Shown: piece by piece, positions 33,866 through 45,379 of the stretch
Position numbering within the stretch: the stretch's first letter is position 1
Layout of the letters: every line of letters starts with the position of its first letter
Assembly (NCBI GenBank): GCA_034440635.1
Contig: JAOTON010001351.1
Location: 1,722,501 to 1,786,500 of the forward strand
DNA from: Lepas anatifera
Taxonomy: Eukaryota; Arthropoda; Thecostraca; Lepadidae
DNA: 64,000 nucleotides
Direction: 5' to 3'
The notes under the pieces: generated by a model
Database searches by the model: none
What the model was told of the DNA's origin: nothing
What the model saw: only the letters and a program-made list of their open reading frames with translations
Translations under genes and position numbers: made by a program

Positions 33866-34257
33866 GGTAATGGTCATACACAAGGTGCGATTCTGGAGAC
33901 AAATGTCCACAAATGAGTGGGCTTGCCTCAAAATAGCTGAGAGAGAACATAGGGCGGCAGCACATGGACTATCACATCTTCCCAGTGACTTTAGCACACA
34001 AAGTGCGGAGAGAAATAAATCACATTGCTCAGAAAGCTATTTATACGAGTCATGGTGCGTAAGGCGGTGACGGACCTCTGATAAACGACACGTGACAAGT
34101 GTACGGCTTTCATTTGAAATGACACTTTTCATCTTCATAGCCAGCACCTAAAATATTGGAACGGCATATATCAGAAGTGGTTGGATGTTGAATTTAACAC
34201 ATTTTCATATCATAACCATTTGTAACGACCACATTCTAGTTTTGGTTCGTTACAAAT

Positions 34258-34296
<39 letters not shown>

Positions 34297-34442
34297 AGGT
34301 GGAATTGAAGACAAAGCTACGACTTTCCTCTGTAGAAATTTCGCGTTTGGAAGTCGGACGTCAACACACGGGCTGTTTGGGCAATGATCTCACCCTATCT
34401 CCAAAGAGGGGAAAAGAAACAGTTCCATAGGCTTAGCAAGGT
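33866..34442. other. No gene; contains a (TA)n run
   Basis: Flank of the large retrotransposon. A (TA)n run lies at 34259-34294. No coding exon was found. Confidence 0.55.
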
Positions 34443-34459
34443 CCAGTTTTGTCTTACAG
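34443..34459 (+). repeat. Target site duplication, left copy
   Basis: CCAGTTTTGTCTTACAG is identical to 45462-45478. It marks the 3' end of the minus-strand I-like element, right beside its (CA)n tail. Confidence 0.9.
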
Positions 34460-34599
34460 TTGTGTGTGTGTGTTGGAGTTTAAGGGCGCTTCAGCTGCTA
34501 GGGCCATTCAGCGCGCCTGACTATACAATTTAATTAATCCTTAAAATCCAAGTCTTCAATGTTATCCTATATGAAGTTAGCTAAAAGCAGAGCTACTTC

Positions 34600-36398
34600 A
34601 TTTATACATGCTTGGTTCTGTTGCACTTGTGTCACTCGGTGAGGATTGTATACAATATAAAATGCGATCTCTGTCAAATATAATAAGACTATTGAGAACT
34701 CAACAGCTGGTCTGTCTCCTATCACACTTGCAAGGGACATCGGCGGAAAGAATCGAGCCCGCAGAGTTCTCAGTCCGTTACATCCTATGTCAGTTAGTAC
34801 ATGCTGTACAGTAAGCCTGCTTCGACAGTGGCTACACCGGCTTGGTTCTGTAGCAGAAAAGAAATGTCCATGGGTTGCAAATGTGTGACCAATGCGAAGT
34901 CGTGCGAGGCAGACCTCCTCCCTCCTACTCCGCCTGTTACTCGACTCCCATGGTTCTATGGTTGGCTTGAGTTGTTTTAAGGCGCAGGCCGACTCGCTAT
35001 CCCATTTGGTTTGCCACTCAGTTTTGAGGAGACTGTTAATCTGTGCCTTTACATCAGATGCTGGAACTCTAAATGCCCCAACTCGTGCAGTCTCAGACGC
35101 CGATCTGGCAGCCGATCAGCTCTCTCGTTACCGGGTATTCCCACATGACTAGGGACCCATAAAAACTGTATCCTGGCCCCGGTAGAAGAAGCGGTATTCA
35201 GAAGCCTCCGGATGGTGGCCACCAGCCAGGATTTTGGAGGATGACTAGACTGGAGTGCAGCTAGGGAACTAGCGGAGTCTGTAACGATTAAAAATTGTCC
35301 ATCAGAATCTCGGAGAATGTGTCGTAAGACTTGGATAATAGCACATAGTTCGGTGGTAAAAACGGATACCGATGTCGGGAGGCTGAAACTTCGACTTACG
35401 TCTCTCCCCACGAAAGCACATCCAGCACCTGAGATGCTTTTGGAGCCGTCGGTATAGAAGACAGAGTAACCTGTGTATGATGCAATCTTTTCAAGTGCGG
35501 ATTGCTGCAATATCGTTGGTTTGGTCGTAGACTTCCCTAGTGCGAGAAGCTCTTGGTCACATTTGATGGATACGTCGCGCCAGGGCTCAAATTTCTGTGG
35601 TCGTATCTTTGCGACATTTCTTAACGATATTCCGGACCTGTCTAACCACCGCAACACTCGCATACACAATGCCTGGGAGGAACTCGGGCGGGTAGATGAG
35701 AACAGGTCTGTCACGGATGGATCAAATAACCATTTGTGTGTGGGGTGTTTTGGGTACTGCTTCATTTCACTGGCGTACAACAATGTAAGTCGCTTGCGTC
35801 TGAGGTCCAGAGGGGGCTCATTTGCGTCTACGAGTAAACTCGCTCTACGAGATGTGTGAAATGCGCCTGTCGCCACTCGGATGCACGCATGATGTACCGC
35901 GTCCAGCGGCTGCTTGACGCTGGTTAGCGCTCCGTCATAAACAACACTAGCGTAGTCCAAAACAGATCTGATGAGGGCATGGTAAAGGCGTAAAAGCGAG
36001 CTTCTGTCAGCGCCATACGAAGTACGTGACACCATTTTCAGGATGTTGATACGTTTCATACACTTGTTTCTAACACTGCGAATGTGGGAAGTGTAGGTCA
36101 GACGCTTGTCAAAAGTAACTCCAAGGAACTTTGTCTCTGCTGCTACAGGAATTCGATTGCTATACAAGTGGAGGTTGATTTCTGGACAGTATCTATTACG
36201 TCTACAGAAATGAACACATGTAGTTTTATTTGTTGAGAACTTAAATCCGTTTAAGATGCTCCATTCAGTGAGGAGGTCAATCCTCAGCTGCAATAGTCTT
36301 TGAGCGGATATCAAAGTAGAGGTCGAGATCCATATCGCAAAGTCGTCAACGAATAAAGAACGCTCGATATTTGATGGTAGGCACACTACAGATGTCAT
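34600..36398 (-). pseudogene. RT thumb, RNase H and C-terminal domain of the I-like element
   Basis: A 449-codon open frame (36398-35049) starts with SLFVDDFAIW, runs through the thumb (FLGVTFDKRLTYTSHI), then RNase H: YTDGSKS (Asp at residue 317), FTTELCAI (Glu 350), LIVTDSASSL (Asp 374) and NERAD (Asp 428), so all four catalytic carboxylates are kept. RNase H removes the RNA template strand. A frame change at about 35060 leads to a C-terminal piece with LARLRIGHTFATHGHFF and CSHCRSRLTVQHVL (34830-34960), common in Jockey and I elements. Confidence 0.92.
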
Positions 36399-37163
36399 TA
36401 ATTAATACGCCGAACATGGCCACGCTTAAAATACTACCTTGTGGTGTGCCACTCATTTGTCGAAACTTGTGGGAGTGCGAGTTTCCCACTCTAACACTAA
36501 AGAACCGTTCCTTAATAAAGTTATTAAGAAAGTGGCACATGTGGCCCACAATGCCTGCCTCTCGCAGTTTTTTTCAAGATTGCGTGTCGCCAAGCCGTAT
36601 CGTACGCTTTTTCTATGTCGAAAAACACTGCGACTGTGTGCTGCTTTGCTGCAAACGAGGAACGAATTAATGTATCGAGTGATACCAAGTGGTCCGTGGT
36701 GGAACGACCAGCTCGAAACCCACATTGATACTCGGAAAAGAAACCAGTATTTTCAAGAAACCAAACAAGACGCAGGTTAACCATTCGCTCGAAGAGCTTG
36801 CATAGACATGATGTAAGTGCAATAGGTCGGTAGTACAGAGGATCATGGCCAGGTTTTTCCGGTTTCAATGCTGGGACTACGATCGCTTGTTTCCATCCCT
36901 CCGGAAAGTCGTGTGACGTCCAGATGTGATTGTAAAAGTTGAGCAGTGATTTCAGACATTGTACACCGAGGTTTTTCAACATGGCATTGCGGATGAGGTC
37001 TGGTCCTGGTGCAGTGTTTTTGGTTTGAGCCAAAGCGTCTCTAAGCTCATTGAATGTGAAACAATCGTTGAAAGGGATTATTTCCGACGAGTCGAAGCAT
37101 ACAGGTGTCAATTCACTTACTTCCTTGCGTCTAATAAATCGCCTATCGCTCGTGCCAAGTTGC
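36346..37163 (-). pseudogene. Reverse transcriptase of the I-like element
   Basis: It continues after the inserted retroposon: LGTSDRRFIRRKEVSELTPV leads into FTFNELRDALAQTKNTAPGP, WKQAIVVPALKPEKPG, YRPIALTSCLCKLFERMVN, GFRAGRSTTDHLV, FFDIEKAYDTAW and GTPQGSILSVAMFGVLINDI. The catalytic FVDD follows in the next frame at about 36345. Frameshifts near 36590 and 36400 break the enzyme. Otherwise the domain is complete. Confidence 0.9.
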
Positions 37164-37164
37164 C

Positions 37165-40100
37165 ACCTGTTGTTGTTGTTTGGGGTTTTAGGGCACTTCG
37201 ACTACATGGTCATTTCGCGCCCATCCTTGTTTATAATGCACAAAAAAGTAGGGTTAGCGATTTAAGTTGTGTTCGGCACAGCACACTAGGTGGATTGGAA
37301 AACAGCTCCCAATATAACAAACCTATCAACCAAATACAGACTACGTCTCCCAACTCCTGCCGTCAAACATTTCTGAGACACACCACGCTGTACGTGTGTT
37401 CCACTCTGCTGGTGGTCTTGCCATTCGTTCCGGGTATCCCAGACCTTTGGGCGGAGAGCGACGCACGAATGTTGTGTCCCTGTCCATGTACGCCTCTCGA
37501 ACTCTCTGACCGGGGTGCCTCCCATCACTACCTGGAGATGGGCGCGGCACATCCTGCCACACATGTTGCACGTTTCCGATACTCTCGGTGGAACCAAAAT
37601 GCAGCCGTGGATGAAGAAGCTCTTTTTGTACCCTTGGCACCCAAATTCTCTTTCCTTTTGAGTCTCGAAAAACAAAATCTGTTTTCTCCTCAGTCACGTG
37701 TTGGGGGGATTTTTCCTCACACCGTAAGTTTGGAGAGGATAGCCTGCGTTTCCCGTCACGCACGATTGTGCCGGGGCATTTCCTGTTAGTTTTCGTAGGT
37801 GGTGTTGGTGGAGGCGGAGGTGGCGGAGGGTATGGCGGGGGCATTAGCCCTGTATCCCCGTGACCCGGAGATAGGATGATTCCAATCTGTTCCTTGCTCA
37901 CGTCACGGCCCTTTGGGGGTGCGGAGGAGGACCGCTCCGAGCCAAACCGTTTGGTTATCTTGTTTGAGGGTGTTCTGCCTTTCGATTCTGTGGACGTCTG
38001 TAATGTTGAGTTTGTTACGGTTGTGATGGTGGGTACCGCACTTCCTACCTTTTTTGGAGTGGCTCCTTCGCTCTGTGTCACAGCAGGAGGTATTTTGGTA
38101 CTCACAGGGCCGGGAGCATCTGCTCGGTTGACCCGTGCGCGTTTCGCTGCAGGGGGTTCCTGGGACTGTTCTCCGGCTTTCTCTGTATGAGCTACTGAAT
38201 GCTGCCTATTGTGAGTACCAGTCTGCACCCCTTTCTCAGCGGTGTCTCTGCTGCCACCGTTGGTCTGCGGCGCTAATGCCGACACGACCGAGTCATCCGT
38301 TGGGTCTGTCTGGACACTCTTCTCAGCTGTGACCCTATGTGGCTGGTCAGGTTGGGCTTCAACGTTCGTGACATCAAGTTGGTTGTCAGGCTGTAGCACC
38401 TGACCGCCAAGCAGATTCATAAATTCACGCACGGAGAGGTGCATGATGTCTCGCATGGATGAATCCATGGTGGCAGGTGGGTTGACACGCTGCGTCTTTC
38501 CCACCAGAGCATCCCGAAAAGAAGTCGAGCGAGGAGCCGTCGTCTGTTCTATAGTCGGTTCCAGTGAGCTGGGTGTGTTGCCGACGTTGTCTCGTGCTGT
38601 GGAGGTTTCTTTGGGGGTCGTCCCCAGGACCTTGGTCTTAAGCTTTTCTCTCTCAGAGAGAAACTTGGGGCATGTACGTGACCACGCCTCATGGTCCCCA
38701 CTACAAACCGCACACTTCGTGACATCAGCCTCGCAAGCAGCTGACCCATGCCCCACAGACGAACACTTCCCACAGTGTTCCTGCCCTTTACACGACTTAG
38801 CTACGTGACCGTACCTCTGGCAACGGTAACACCGTGTGGGGTCCGGCACGTACTTACGAACACGCACGGAAAGCCAACCAACCCGAATATCTCTGGGGAG
38901 TTCCTTGCTTTCGAAAGTAAGAACGAAAGTATTCGTTGGCACGAGTTTGCCATTCAATCTCTTGCTCATTCTTCGTACTTTCGTTACACCCTGCTCCTCC
39001 AGACCGATCAGAACATCCTCCTCTGTGGAGTCTATCAGTTCCCGACAAGTAACAACTCCCACAGCGCTGTTCTTTGTCGGATGAAGAGCGACAGAGACTG
39101 GTACACAGATCACTGCCTTTCCCTCACCTAAATAGGAAAGGTTTTTAGCAGACAATAGGTCATGTGTTTCTGCCTCCGATGACATGGTCACTTCCAATTT
39201 TGTGCCTGAGTGCCGATAGACGTGGGTTGCAGTTCCAAAATTTGCCAGGGCCTGAGCGACCTGGAAGGGGTTAACCTTGTCACCCTCCTCAAGAGTGAGG
39301 ACGAGAACTCTGGGAGTGTTCTTGTCCCCCACAGGGGTTGAAGCGCGAGCCTGGTGTGGTCTAGTTAGCGCGGGGGGTCTATCATCCGTAGAGTCCATCA
39401 CATCAGTGGTTTCAGAGAATGTGGTCGGGTTGGTCAAGTTCGAAGCAGGGATCGGAGTCCGTAGGGTCTTTCCAGTAGAAGTAGATGCTTGGGAGGATGC
39501 CATGAGAAAAGTATTTACCTTCGGCCCCCGGGTTGCCAGCTGTCAATAGCTGGGCCCGGGGGGCTGGTACAGTGCCTACGGGGGCAGGTGCGCCCATCTC
39601 AGAGGGGCGAGAGATACTCACGCAACCCCTCCGATCAGAACGCACCCACCCCCTTGACGCCATCAGCCCAGTGGGCCGGCAGGGCCATGAGTCGGGACGA
39701 AGCAAAACGCGGCAGCCCTCACGCAGCGGAGACTGCGGTCAACCAGGCGCGAGCAAAAGGTCGGGGTCTCGAAAAAGGCGGTTTCCGAAACCCCGGCCCG
39801 CGTCGCGCCCGGCAAGAACTATAACAGTCCCCACCGCGAAGGGCGCCGCGCCGCACGCCCAAAACATAATCCCCCTTCCCAGCTGGACCGAGCGACAGTG
39901 TCCGTAGACACTGCCGCGTAGCTAAGCCGCCCGCGGCAGCCTACGGACGGCTTACCCCCGGTTGGATCGAGATATCTGGGCCAAAGGGGGCGTGTTGGAG
40001 CCCTCGGGACTGACCCGGCCGAGGGGGAGCTCAACCCCCAGGATCCCATCAACCTCGTCGCCGGGGCTCGAGATAGGCCTCGAGTGGGCGCCTTACACCC

Positions 40101-40522
40101 ATAAAATGCCGAAGAAGGCAAATAACTGTGGAACCAACAACTAAGGCATAAAAGGATGACAGGAACTAAAAATAATCAACAAAACAAGAGAACAAAAACA
40201 AACAGGAGCTACGTACCGGGAGGTGCAGGACAGAGCTGACCCGATCCAATACGGTTACCCACCAGGTAACAATGGGCCCGTAAGGCAGTCATCAGTACCA
40301 CCGTGGACCTCATCACCAGAGCCGCCGACGGCAGACGCCGACTCTAACCGACCGAGGTCGGAAGAGGCGGCGGCCGCCGGAGGGCTAGACATGATGAGTC
40401 CGCGGCGATGCGACGGCGTGCCTCCCAAGGCTGACTGGGGCCCCGGGCGCGTCACACCCCGTTGCTCCAATCTTAACTTGCCGGACGAATCCGGCAAGTG
40501 AAGATCGGTCCCCTGAGGGGAA
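37165..40522 (-). mobile_element. ORF1-only retroposon related to the I-like element
   Basis: Inserted in the same orientation between EN and RT of the I-like element. It has about 1 kb of 5' leader, one long ORF1, a 165-bp 3' UTR and a (CAA)n tail. The 80 bp before its ATG match the I-like 5' UTR (GGGTTGCCAGCTGTC, AGCTGGGCCCGG, GGCTGGTACAGTGCC). Its tail (TTTGGGGTTTTAGGGC on the plus strand) matches the I-like 3' end. There is no endonuclease, RT or RNase H. Flanks ATGGCGACAACTT (5') and AGGTGGCAACTT (3') look like a diverged target duplication. Confidence 0.82.
37341..39503 (-). CDS. Intact ORF1 protein (720 aa) of the ORF1-only retroposon
   Basis: An uninterrupted 720-codon frame for a gag-like RNA-binding protein. 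Residues about 62-215 form the conserved N-terminal domain (KVNPFQVAQALANFG; LHPTKNSAVGVVTCRELI; GLEEQGVTKVRRMS). Zinc knuckles follow: C225-x2-C-x4-H-x4-C238, C244-x2-C-x4-H-x4-C257 and C264-x2-C-x3-H-x6-C278. Then come a Thr/Ser-rich region, a Pro run near residue 570 and a C-terminal motif FVRRSPPKGLGYPERMARPP. The same C-terminal motif ends the plus-strand fragment at 41757-42168. The ATG is the homologue of the I-like ORF1 start. It is far better preserved than the host element around it. Confidence 0.88.
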   Translation of the reverse strand: MASSQASTSTGKTLRTPIPASNLTNPTTFSETTDVMDSTDDRPPALTRPHQARASTPVGDKNTPRVLVLTLEEGDKVNPFQVAQALANFGTATHVYRHSGTKLEVTMSSEAETHDLLSAKNLSYLGEGKAVICVPVSVALHPTKNSAVGVVTCRELIDSTEEDVLIGLEEQGVTKVRRMSKRLNGKLVPTNTFVLTFESKELPRDIRVGWLSVRVRKYVPDPTRCYRCQRYGHVAKSCKGQEHCGKCSSVGHGSAACEADVTKCAVCSGDHEAWSRTCPKFLSEREKLKTKVLGTTPKETSTARDNVGNTPSSLEPTIEQTTAPRSTSFRDALVGKTQRVNPPATMDSSMRDIMHLSVREFMNLLGGQVLQPDNQLDVTNVEAQPDQPHRVTAEKSVQTDPTDDSVVSALAPQTNGGSRDTAEKGVQTGTHNRQHSVAHTEKAGEQSQEPPAAKRARVNRADAPGPVSTKIPPAVTQSEGATPKKVGSAVPTITTVTNSTLQTSTESKGRTPSNKITKRFGSERSSSAPPKGRDVSKEQIGIILSPGHGDTGLMPPPYPPPPPPPPTPPTKTNRKCPGTIVRDGKRRLSSPNLRCEEKSPQHVTEEKTDFVFRDSKGKRIWVPRVQKELLHPRLHFGSTESIGNVQHVWQDVPRPSPGSDGRHPGQRVREAYMDRDTTFVRRSPPKGLGYPERMARPPAEWNTRTAWCVSEMFDGRSWET

Positions 40523-41752
40523 GTTGTCGCCATTGCATTTGCTACTTCAGTGGGATCGGTTACGATGGCATTTCCAAGAGTCAAAACAGGAGATGGCATT
40601 GCTGCACCACGTCCGGATATCCTATTGATGCGCCTCCATATCGTGCTGAGAGGTGTCAGACGGTTTATAGTACTTATGTAGGCATTCCAAGACCTTTTCT
40701 TGGCCTCCTTAACTGTTCGCTTGACTTGAGCTTTTGCTTTGCGGTACTGGATTAAATTGTTCATTGTTGGTCTTTTCTCGAAAATACGAAAACAGCGACG
40801 TTTTTCTAATGGAATGTTTGCAATCCTCAGTGCACCACGGGACCGGTATGTGTCTGGGGAGGATAGAAGTTTTTGGAATGTAGGAACTAGCAGATGACAT
40901 ATGATAGCATATTTCATCGTCGAGCTCGGTCGCAGTGCTACCCCCGTCTGGATCAATGTCGAAATGACAATCGGCTGTGAAACTTTCCCAGTCGGCTTTC
41001 CGAATGTTCCACTGAGGAATTCTCCTTCCTGGATGGGGCGTATCAGCCCAGAGCCAGATAGGATAGTGGTCACTACCACACGGATGTGAGTGGGTTCTCC
41101 ACCTAAAACGGTCAGCTAGGTTCGAAGAGCAAAGCGAAAGATCAATAGCGGACGTGTTTCCAGACGGTAGTGCAATGTGTGTAGGAAGTCCAGTGTTCAA
41201 ATTACATATGTTATTACGCAATATAACGTCCTCTAGGCGTCTGCCTCTTCTGTTTGAGCGCGAGTAGCCCCATACTGTGTTGTAAGCATTGTAGTCTCCT
41301 AATAAAACGAAATTTCTTGGCAGCTGGCGGATCAGATCACTTAATGCATCCACCGGAAGGTCTTCATCAGGGGATAGATAAATTGATATACAGGTAAGTT
41401 TCATGTTTCCGAAGTCGACAGTTGCTGCTACCGCTTGGAGGCTGGTTCTAAGATTGAAAGAATATGATGGCACGCTGTAGTGTACCAGAATCGCAACACC
41501 GCCATGTGCTATTGTTGCTGAAGGTAGATCATAACGATATGTTTTATATTTGTGTAACTGGCAGGAGTGCTCCTGTTTCAGCTTTGTTTCTTGAAGACAT
41601 ATGAGAGCAGGGGTTTTAGAGGCAGCTAGAGTCTGTAGCTCACTTTTATTGGCTCTAAAGCCACGCACGTTCCATTGTAAAATGTGGGTCATGCTACTAA
41701 AGATAACGATAAATGATAAGACTATTCTTGACTTAAAAAATAAACTCTTCAT
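40523..41752 (-). pseudogene. Endonuclease (EEP) of the I-like element
   Basis: The domain nicks the target. From the likely start MTHILQWNVRGF (41692) the motifs are WNVRG (Asn), CLQETKL (catalytic Glu), HGGVAILVH, LLGDYNAYNTVWG (Asp and Asn), TSAIDLSLCSS (Asp) and CGSDHYPIWL (Asp-His). All key EEP residues are present. A frameshift near 40900-41000 moves the following LIQYRKAKAQVKRTVKEAKK linker to another frame. The frame runs to about 40523 (TEVANAMATTS), where the ORF1-only retroposon is inserted. Confidence 0.9.
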
Positions 41753-41756
41753 TGGA

Positions 41757-42168
41757 ATCTACTTGGTCCCTGGAAGGGGAATCCTCCAGATAGCATTCCC
41801 TCATACCGTGTGTTTGCCTCTCGTTCCCGCGCCAGCTGGGCTCGGTCTACACTACTTTCGTGCGTCGCTCTCCGCCTAAGGGTCTCGGATACCCGGAACG
41901 AATGGCCAGACCACCAGCAGAGTGGAACACGCATACAGCCTGGTGTGTATCTGAAATTTTCGACGGCAGGAGCTGGGAGACCTAGTCAGTGTTGGGTAAT
42001 TGGTTCGTCACATTAGAAGTTGTTGGCTGGTCCACTTAGTTTTCATTCTCGATATGTTTTGAATGGTTACAGCTGACTACCACTAATTTTTGCTTTTTTA
42101 CACTAAGATGGGCGCAAAATGACCTAGCAGTCGAGGCGCCCTAAAACCCCAAACAACAACAATAGAGA
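41757..42168 (+). mobile_element. 5'-truncated 3' end of a second ORF1-only retroposon
   Basis: On the plus strand the last ORF1 codons (TTFVRRSPPKGLGYPERMA, then WCVSEIFDGRSWET and TAG at about 41982) are followed after about 180 bp by the 3' UTR end GCGCCCTAAAACCCCAAAC and (CAA)n. This is the same junction of ORF1 C-terminus to 3' UTR as at 37165-37341. It is inserted in the opposite orientation inside the I-like element, between ORF1 and EN. Confidence 0.8.
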
Positions 42169-42901
42169 GTGGGCGTCTTGCATTATCTGGTTCTCTAGAA
42201 TGGGAACGGAATCTCCCAGTTGGGTCTGAAGAGTATGAGTGTGATCGTCCACGCTCTCGACTTTGGCTTGTGTATGTGGAATCGGAGTGTCTCGGTTTTA
42301 CCTGCAGATAACTTCGGAAAACTGCCTCATGCTGAGGGCTGGGCTGTGCGACTGGAAAACCAGGTGGTGGTGCGCGAGGTGGTGGGGTCGAGGGCGGTGG
42401 CATGGAGTCATCTGTTTGGTTTGCTGCTGAGTGTGCTGAGCTAGCTACTGATTCCTTAGAGCTTGCCTCTTCCGAGGGATTTTCACTCATTGCAACAGTG
42501 GTCACGGTTGGAGATGCTACTGGGGCATCTCCTACTTGGGGACATTCTAGCCGGTTCATGTCATCTACACGTCTCAGCCTTACACGGGCACGCTTAGCTC
42601 CAGCATTCGACTCGTCAGATGATTTGGGGGTGGCTATTTGAGGCAGACTGTTCGAATTTTTACATGTGTGAGAGGGAGACTCTGTGGGCGAATCTTCCCT
42701 TGCTCGCTTGTTCTGAGACTCTTGTCGGGTTTCGTCATGAACACTCTCATTCGTCTCCGAGATAATCTGGCTATGGAAAGTTGCTAGGTCTGATGAACTA
42801 ACGCCTACTGTGGCATGTCTGACCTCGGGTGATGTTTGTACGGCCTTCTCATCCGTTTCTACAGCAGACGTAGCAGCGTTGTGATAAGTTCGGTTAGTTA
42901 G
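42169..42901 (-). pseudogene. ORF1 of the I-like element, 3' part
   Basis: A minus-strand frame rich in Pro, Ser and Arg (DSMPPPSTPPPRAPPPGF; RSRERGRSHSYSS-like) continues ORF1 beyond the MITE. It is cut at about 42168 by an inserted retroposon tail: the codons after NARRPLS are the reverse complement of that tail, not ORF1. The exact original end of ORF1 is lost. Confidence 0.6.
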
Positions 42902-44152
42902 TTAACCCTATTTCCGTCAGGCTCCCGGCTACCCCTATTTCCGGCAAGGGGGGCAATATCGGCCCCACCTAAGATCTCGTAATCTAACCGGCCGATTTGG
43001 AAAATTCAAAGTGCCATAGATTCCTCTGCTGCTAAACTTTATTTTGAAAAAGAAAATTCCAAAATATTTATTTTTTTAGGAGAAGGTCGTGCAAAATATA
43101 CAATTTTTGTGTATTTTTTAGATTTTCCATAACCCTTGTCTCTGTTGTACGATTTTCACAAAACTAGTTCAGATTTACAAATAATTGACCCAAAATTTTC
43201 ATATACTCGAGTTACGCAAAAATTCGAAATTCAATGGCAGTTCCAGGACCAGGACTATGAGGGGAAATATATACAACCTAAAAAGTGTTTGTTACGCGGA
43301 TTAGAAGCCGTCATATACTGCTTGGCATCTTTGACACATAAATAAATGAGAAAAAAAGTGAAAAACTCATCAGGGGCGGATGCAGTAAGGTAAAACAGTG
43401 GGGTAAAATACATACCAACAATATGCGAATGGTATGCATGAGTATATTAGTCCCTCGACTAGTTGAAATTTAATTTGATAATTTTTACCCTCCCATGGCA
43501 GCTCTGGGAAAGGGGGTGACATATAGGCGGATCAAGGACTCGTCGTGGGGGGTGGGGGTAATTGGAAACACATTTTCAATATACAACGATATTGAGTCGC
43601 GGCGGTGATACTGGCTGGGAATATACATTTTGAAAATGTGTAGTGACTGGACACGCCTCTGGTAATCTAGAATTGGGTTATAACTATTCTGAATTTTCAT
43701 ATACCCAATTGTATTCGCCCTGGCACGGCTGTAAGCAGTCTTCTCACTTACTAACGTTTAGTCCTTCTTGATAACATTCCCCCCATTTTGAACTGCTGTA
43801 ACCGCCCCTGATGAATACAAATAGTGACAATTGTGAATGCACTATCATCTCACATAAAAAATGATATACTAAAACCATATAACTGGTATCAGGATCAGCA
43901 GAGACGGCTTCCTTTTACAAAAAAACCCATCGCATACGATAATACTTGGTTTGTGGATAGAACCTCCCCAAAAAAGCCAGCCATAGCTCCGCCCCTGGTA
44001 AATATATAATCTTGAAAATTTCAGAAAACCTGCCTGTACTAGTTTTAGGAAAAGTCAGAAAGTTTCAAAGTTCTATCGCAAGCCGTTTCGGAGATATTCT
44101 CGAAAAACCTGAAGGGGGGCAATATTAGCCCCCCTGCCGGAAATAGGGTTAA
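42902..44152. mobile_element. TTAA-flanked MITE, copy R
   Basis: TTAACCCTATTTCCG (42902) pairs with the right end, inverted TTAACCCTATTTCCGG (to 44152), including the TTAA target duplication. CCCTATTTCCGGC is repeated 30 bp inside the left end, followed by GGGGGGCAATATCGGCCCC and AGATCTCGTAATCTAA. The right end has CTCGAAAAACCTGAAGGGGG. No transposase. It is inserted in ORF1 of the I-like element and contains another small MITE. Confidence 0.85.
43369..43813. mobile_element. Small MITE nested in the TTAA element
   Basis: CATCAGGGGCGGATGCAG (43369) pairs with inverted CATCAGGGGCGGTTACAG (to 43813). Inside lies another GGCGGATC-type end (ATATAGGCGGATCAAGG, about 43519), so a third layer is possible. 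Confidence 0.7.
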
Positions 44153-44459
44153 GGGCTTTTTATAAGGCGTTCTGTGCAAGGCACCTTTGCCCGCCTCTAA
44201 AGTGTGGGGGAGAATTTTTCGGGAGGGGTGTTTACTTTAATGTCGCAGAACAAAGGGATGAATCTTATTTCAAGGAATGGGTCGCGAAGTGTAGCAACAC
44301 TAGCGAGGGAAGGGGGATTGCTACGGCAGAGATGCCGAGCCTGGGGCACAGGTAGGATTTAAAAGGGTACGTGAAGAGGCTTGCCAGCGTAAAGATTAGT
44401 TTTTTATTTTGTTCCTTGTTATCGAATGACCGTTTTGCTTACGTTACTCAAGTTCCTCC

Positions 44460-45379
44460 ATTGAAAAATAATAATTTTCTGTGGATGTTGTTGTTTGCGG
44501 TGTGATGGAGTATTTCCTAGTCAGCTTGGTAGCCTGGCCTGTCCAGTTTGTTTGGATATGCTTTGCCTCAGCTAGCTTGGGGCAGAAGCGACTCCACGCC
44601 TCGTGTTTCTCTCCGCATCCAGCGCACTTCGGTGATGCGGCTTCACATGCTGAAGACTTATGTCCGGGGTCCGCGCACCTTGCGCAGCGCTCATCTCCCT
44701 TACACTTACTCGCAATATGACCAAACTCCTGTCATCTGTAGCACCTGACAGGATTAGGTACAAAAGGTCGGACCTTCAACACAATCCATCCCACGCGTAC
44801 CTTTTCCGGCAAGGTCTTTCCCACAAAGTGGAGAAGGAAGGTTCCGGTGTCAGGCCTCTGATCCTCACCTTTCCTCAGCAGCCTTTTCACCTCAGTTACT
44901 CCCTGCTCTTTCAGGCCAACAAGAACTTCCTCTTCTGGTACATCACGCAAGTCCCAACAGCTGACCACACCTCTACAGCTATTCTTTGTAGCGTGGGGTG
45001 ATACCCTGATGGGGACCGATAGGTATCTATCGACTGTCCGGACCTCGAGGGAAACTGTTGACAACAACTTTTTTGCATCACATTCGTTTTGCAGTTCGAT
45101 CTCGATTTTACCATCTGGGTGTCGGTATGTCCGTTTCGGATTGAACTTTTCTAGTGCCTTGCGGAGCTGAAATGGGTTCAGCTTTACTGTCCTGTCTTCA
45201 ATGAAGATAACAAGAGTCAAAAGTGTAAGCTGATCTGGTCTGGTTCGCGCGGAGGGTCGAGCATCGATACGGTCCATCACGGCGGCAATGTCAGACGGCG
45301 ACATAGGGCTAGTCGAGTTCATAGCGTGGGTCGGAGTTCGTGGAGTCAAGGCAGAATCAGCAGAGGTATGAGATGCCAT
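44460..45379 (-). pseudogene. ORF1 (nucleic-acid-binding) of the I-like element, 5' part
   Basis: ORF1 of such elements coats the element RNA. The start MASHTSADSALTP at 45379 lies 82 bp from the element's 5' end. The body is homologous to the ORF1-only element: LNPFQLRKALEKF, HATKNSCRGVVSCWDL, EEEVLVGLKEQGVTEVKR, KVRVGWIVLKVRPFVP, then CCHC knuckles (CYR...; CARC...GH.SSAC; CAGC...HEAWS). A frame change falls at about 44735 within the first knuckle. The MITE at 42902-44152 then interrupts it. Confidence 0.85.

Noticed and set aside
37165..41752. A rearranged retroelement with ORF1 lying between EN and RT
   Set aside because: The ORF1 segment has its own 5' UTR, 3' UTR, (CAA)n tail and duplicated flank, so it is a nested insertion, not an unusual gene order.
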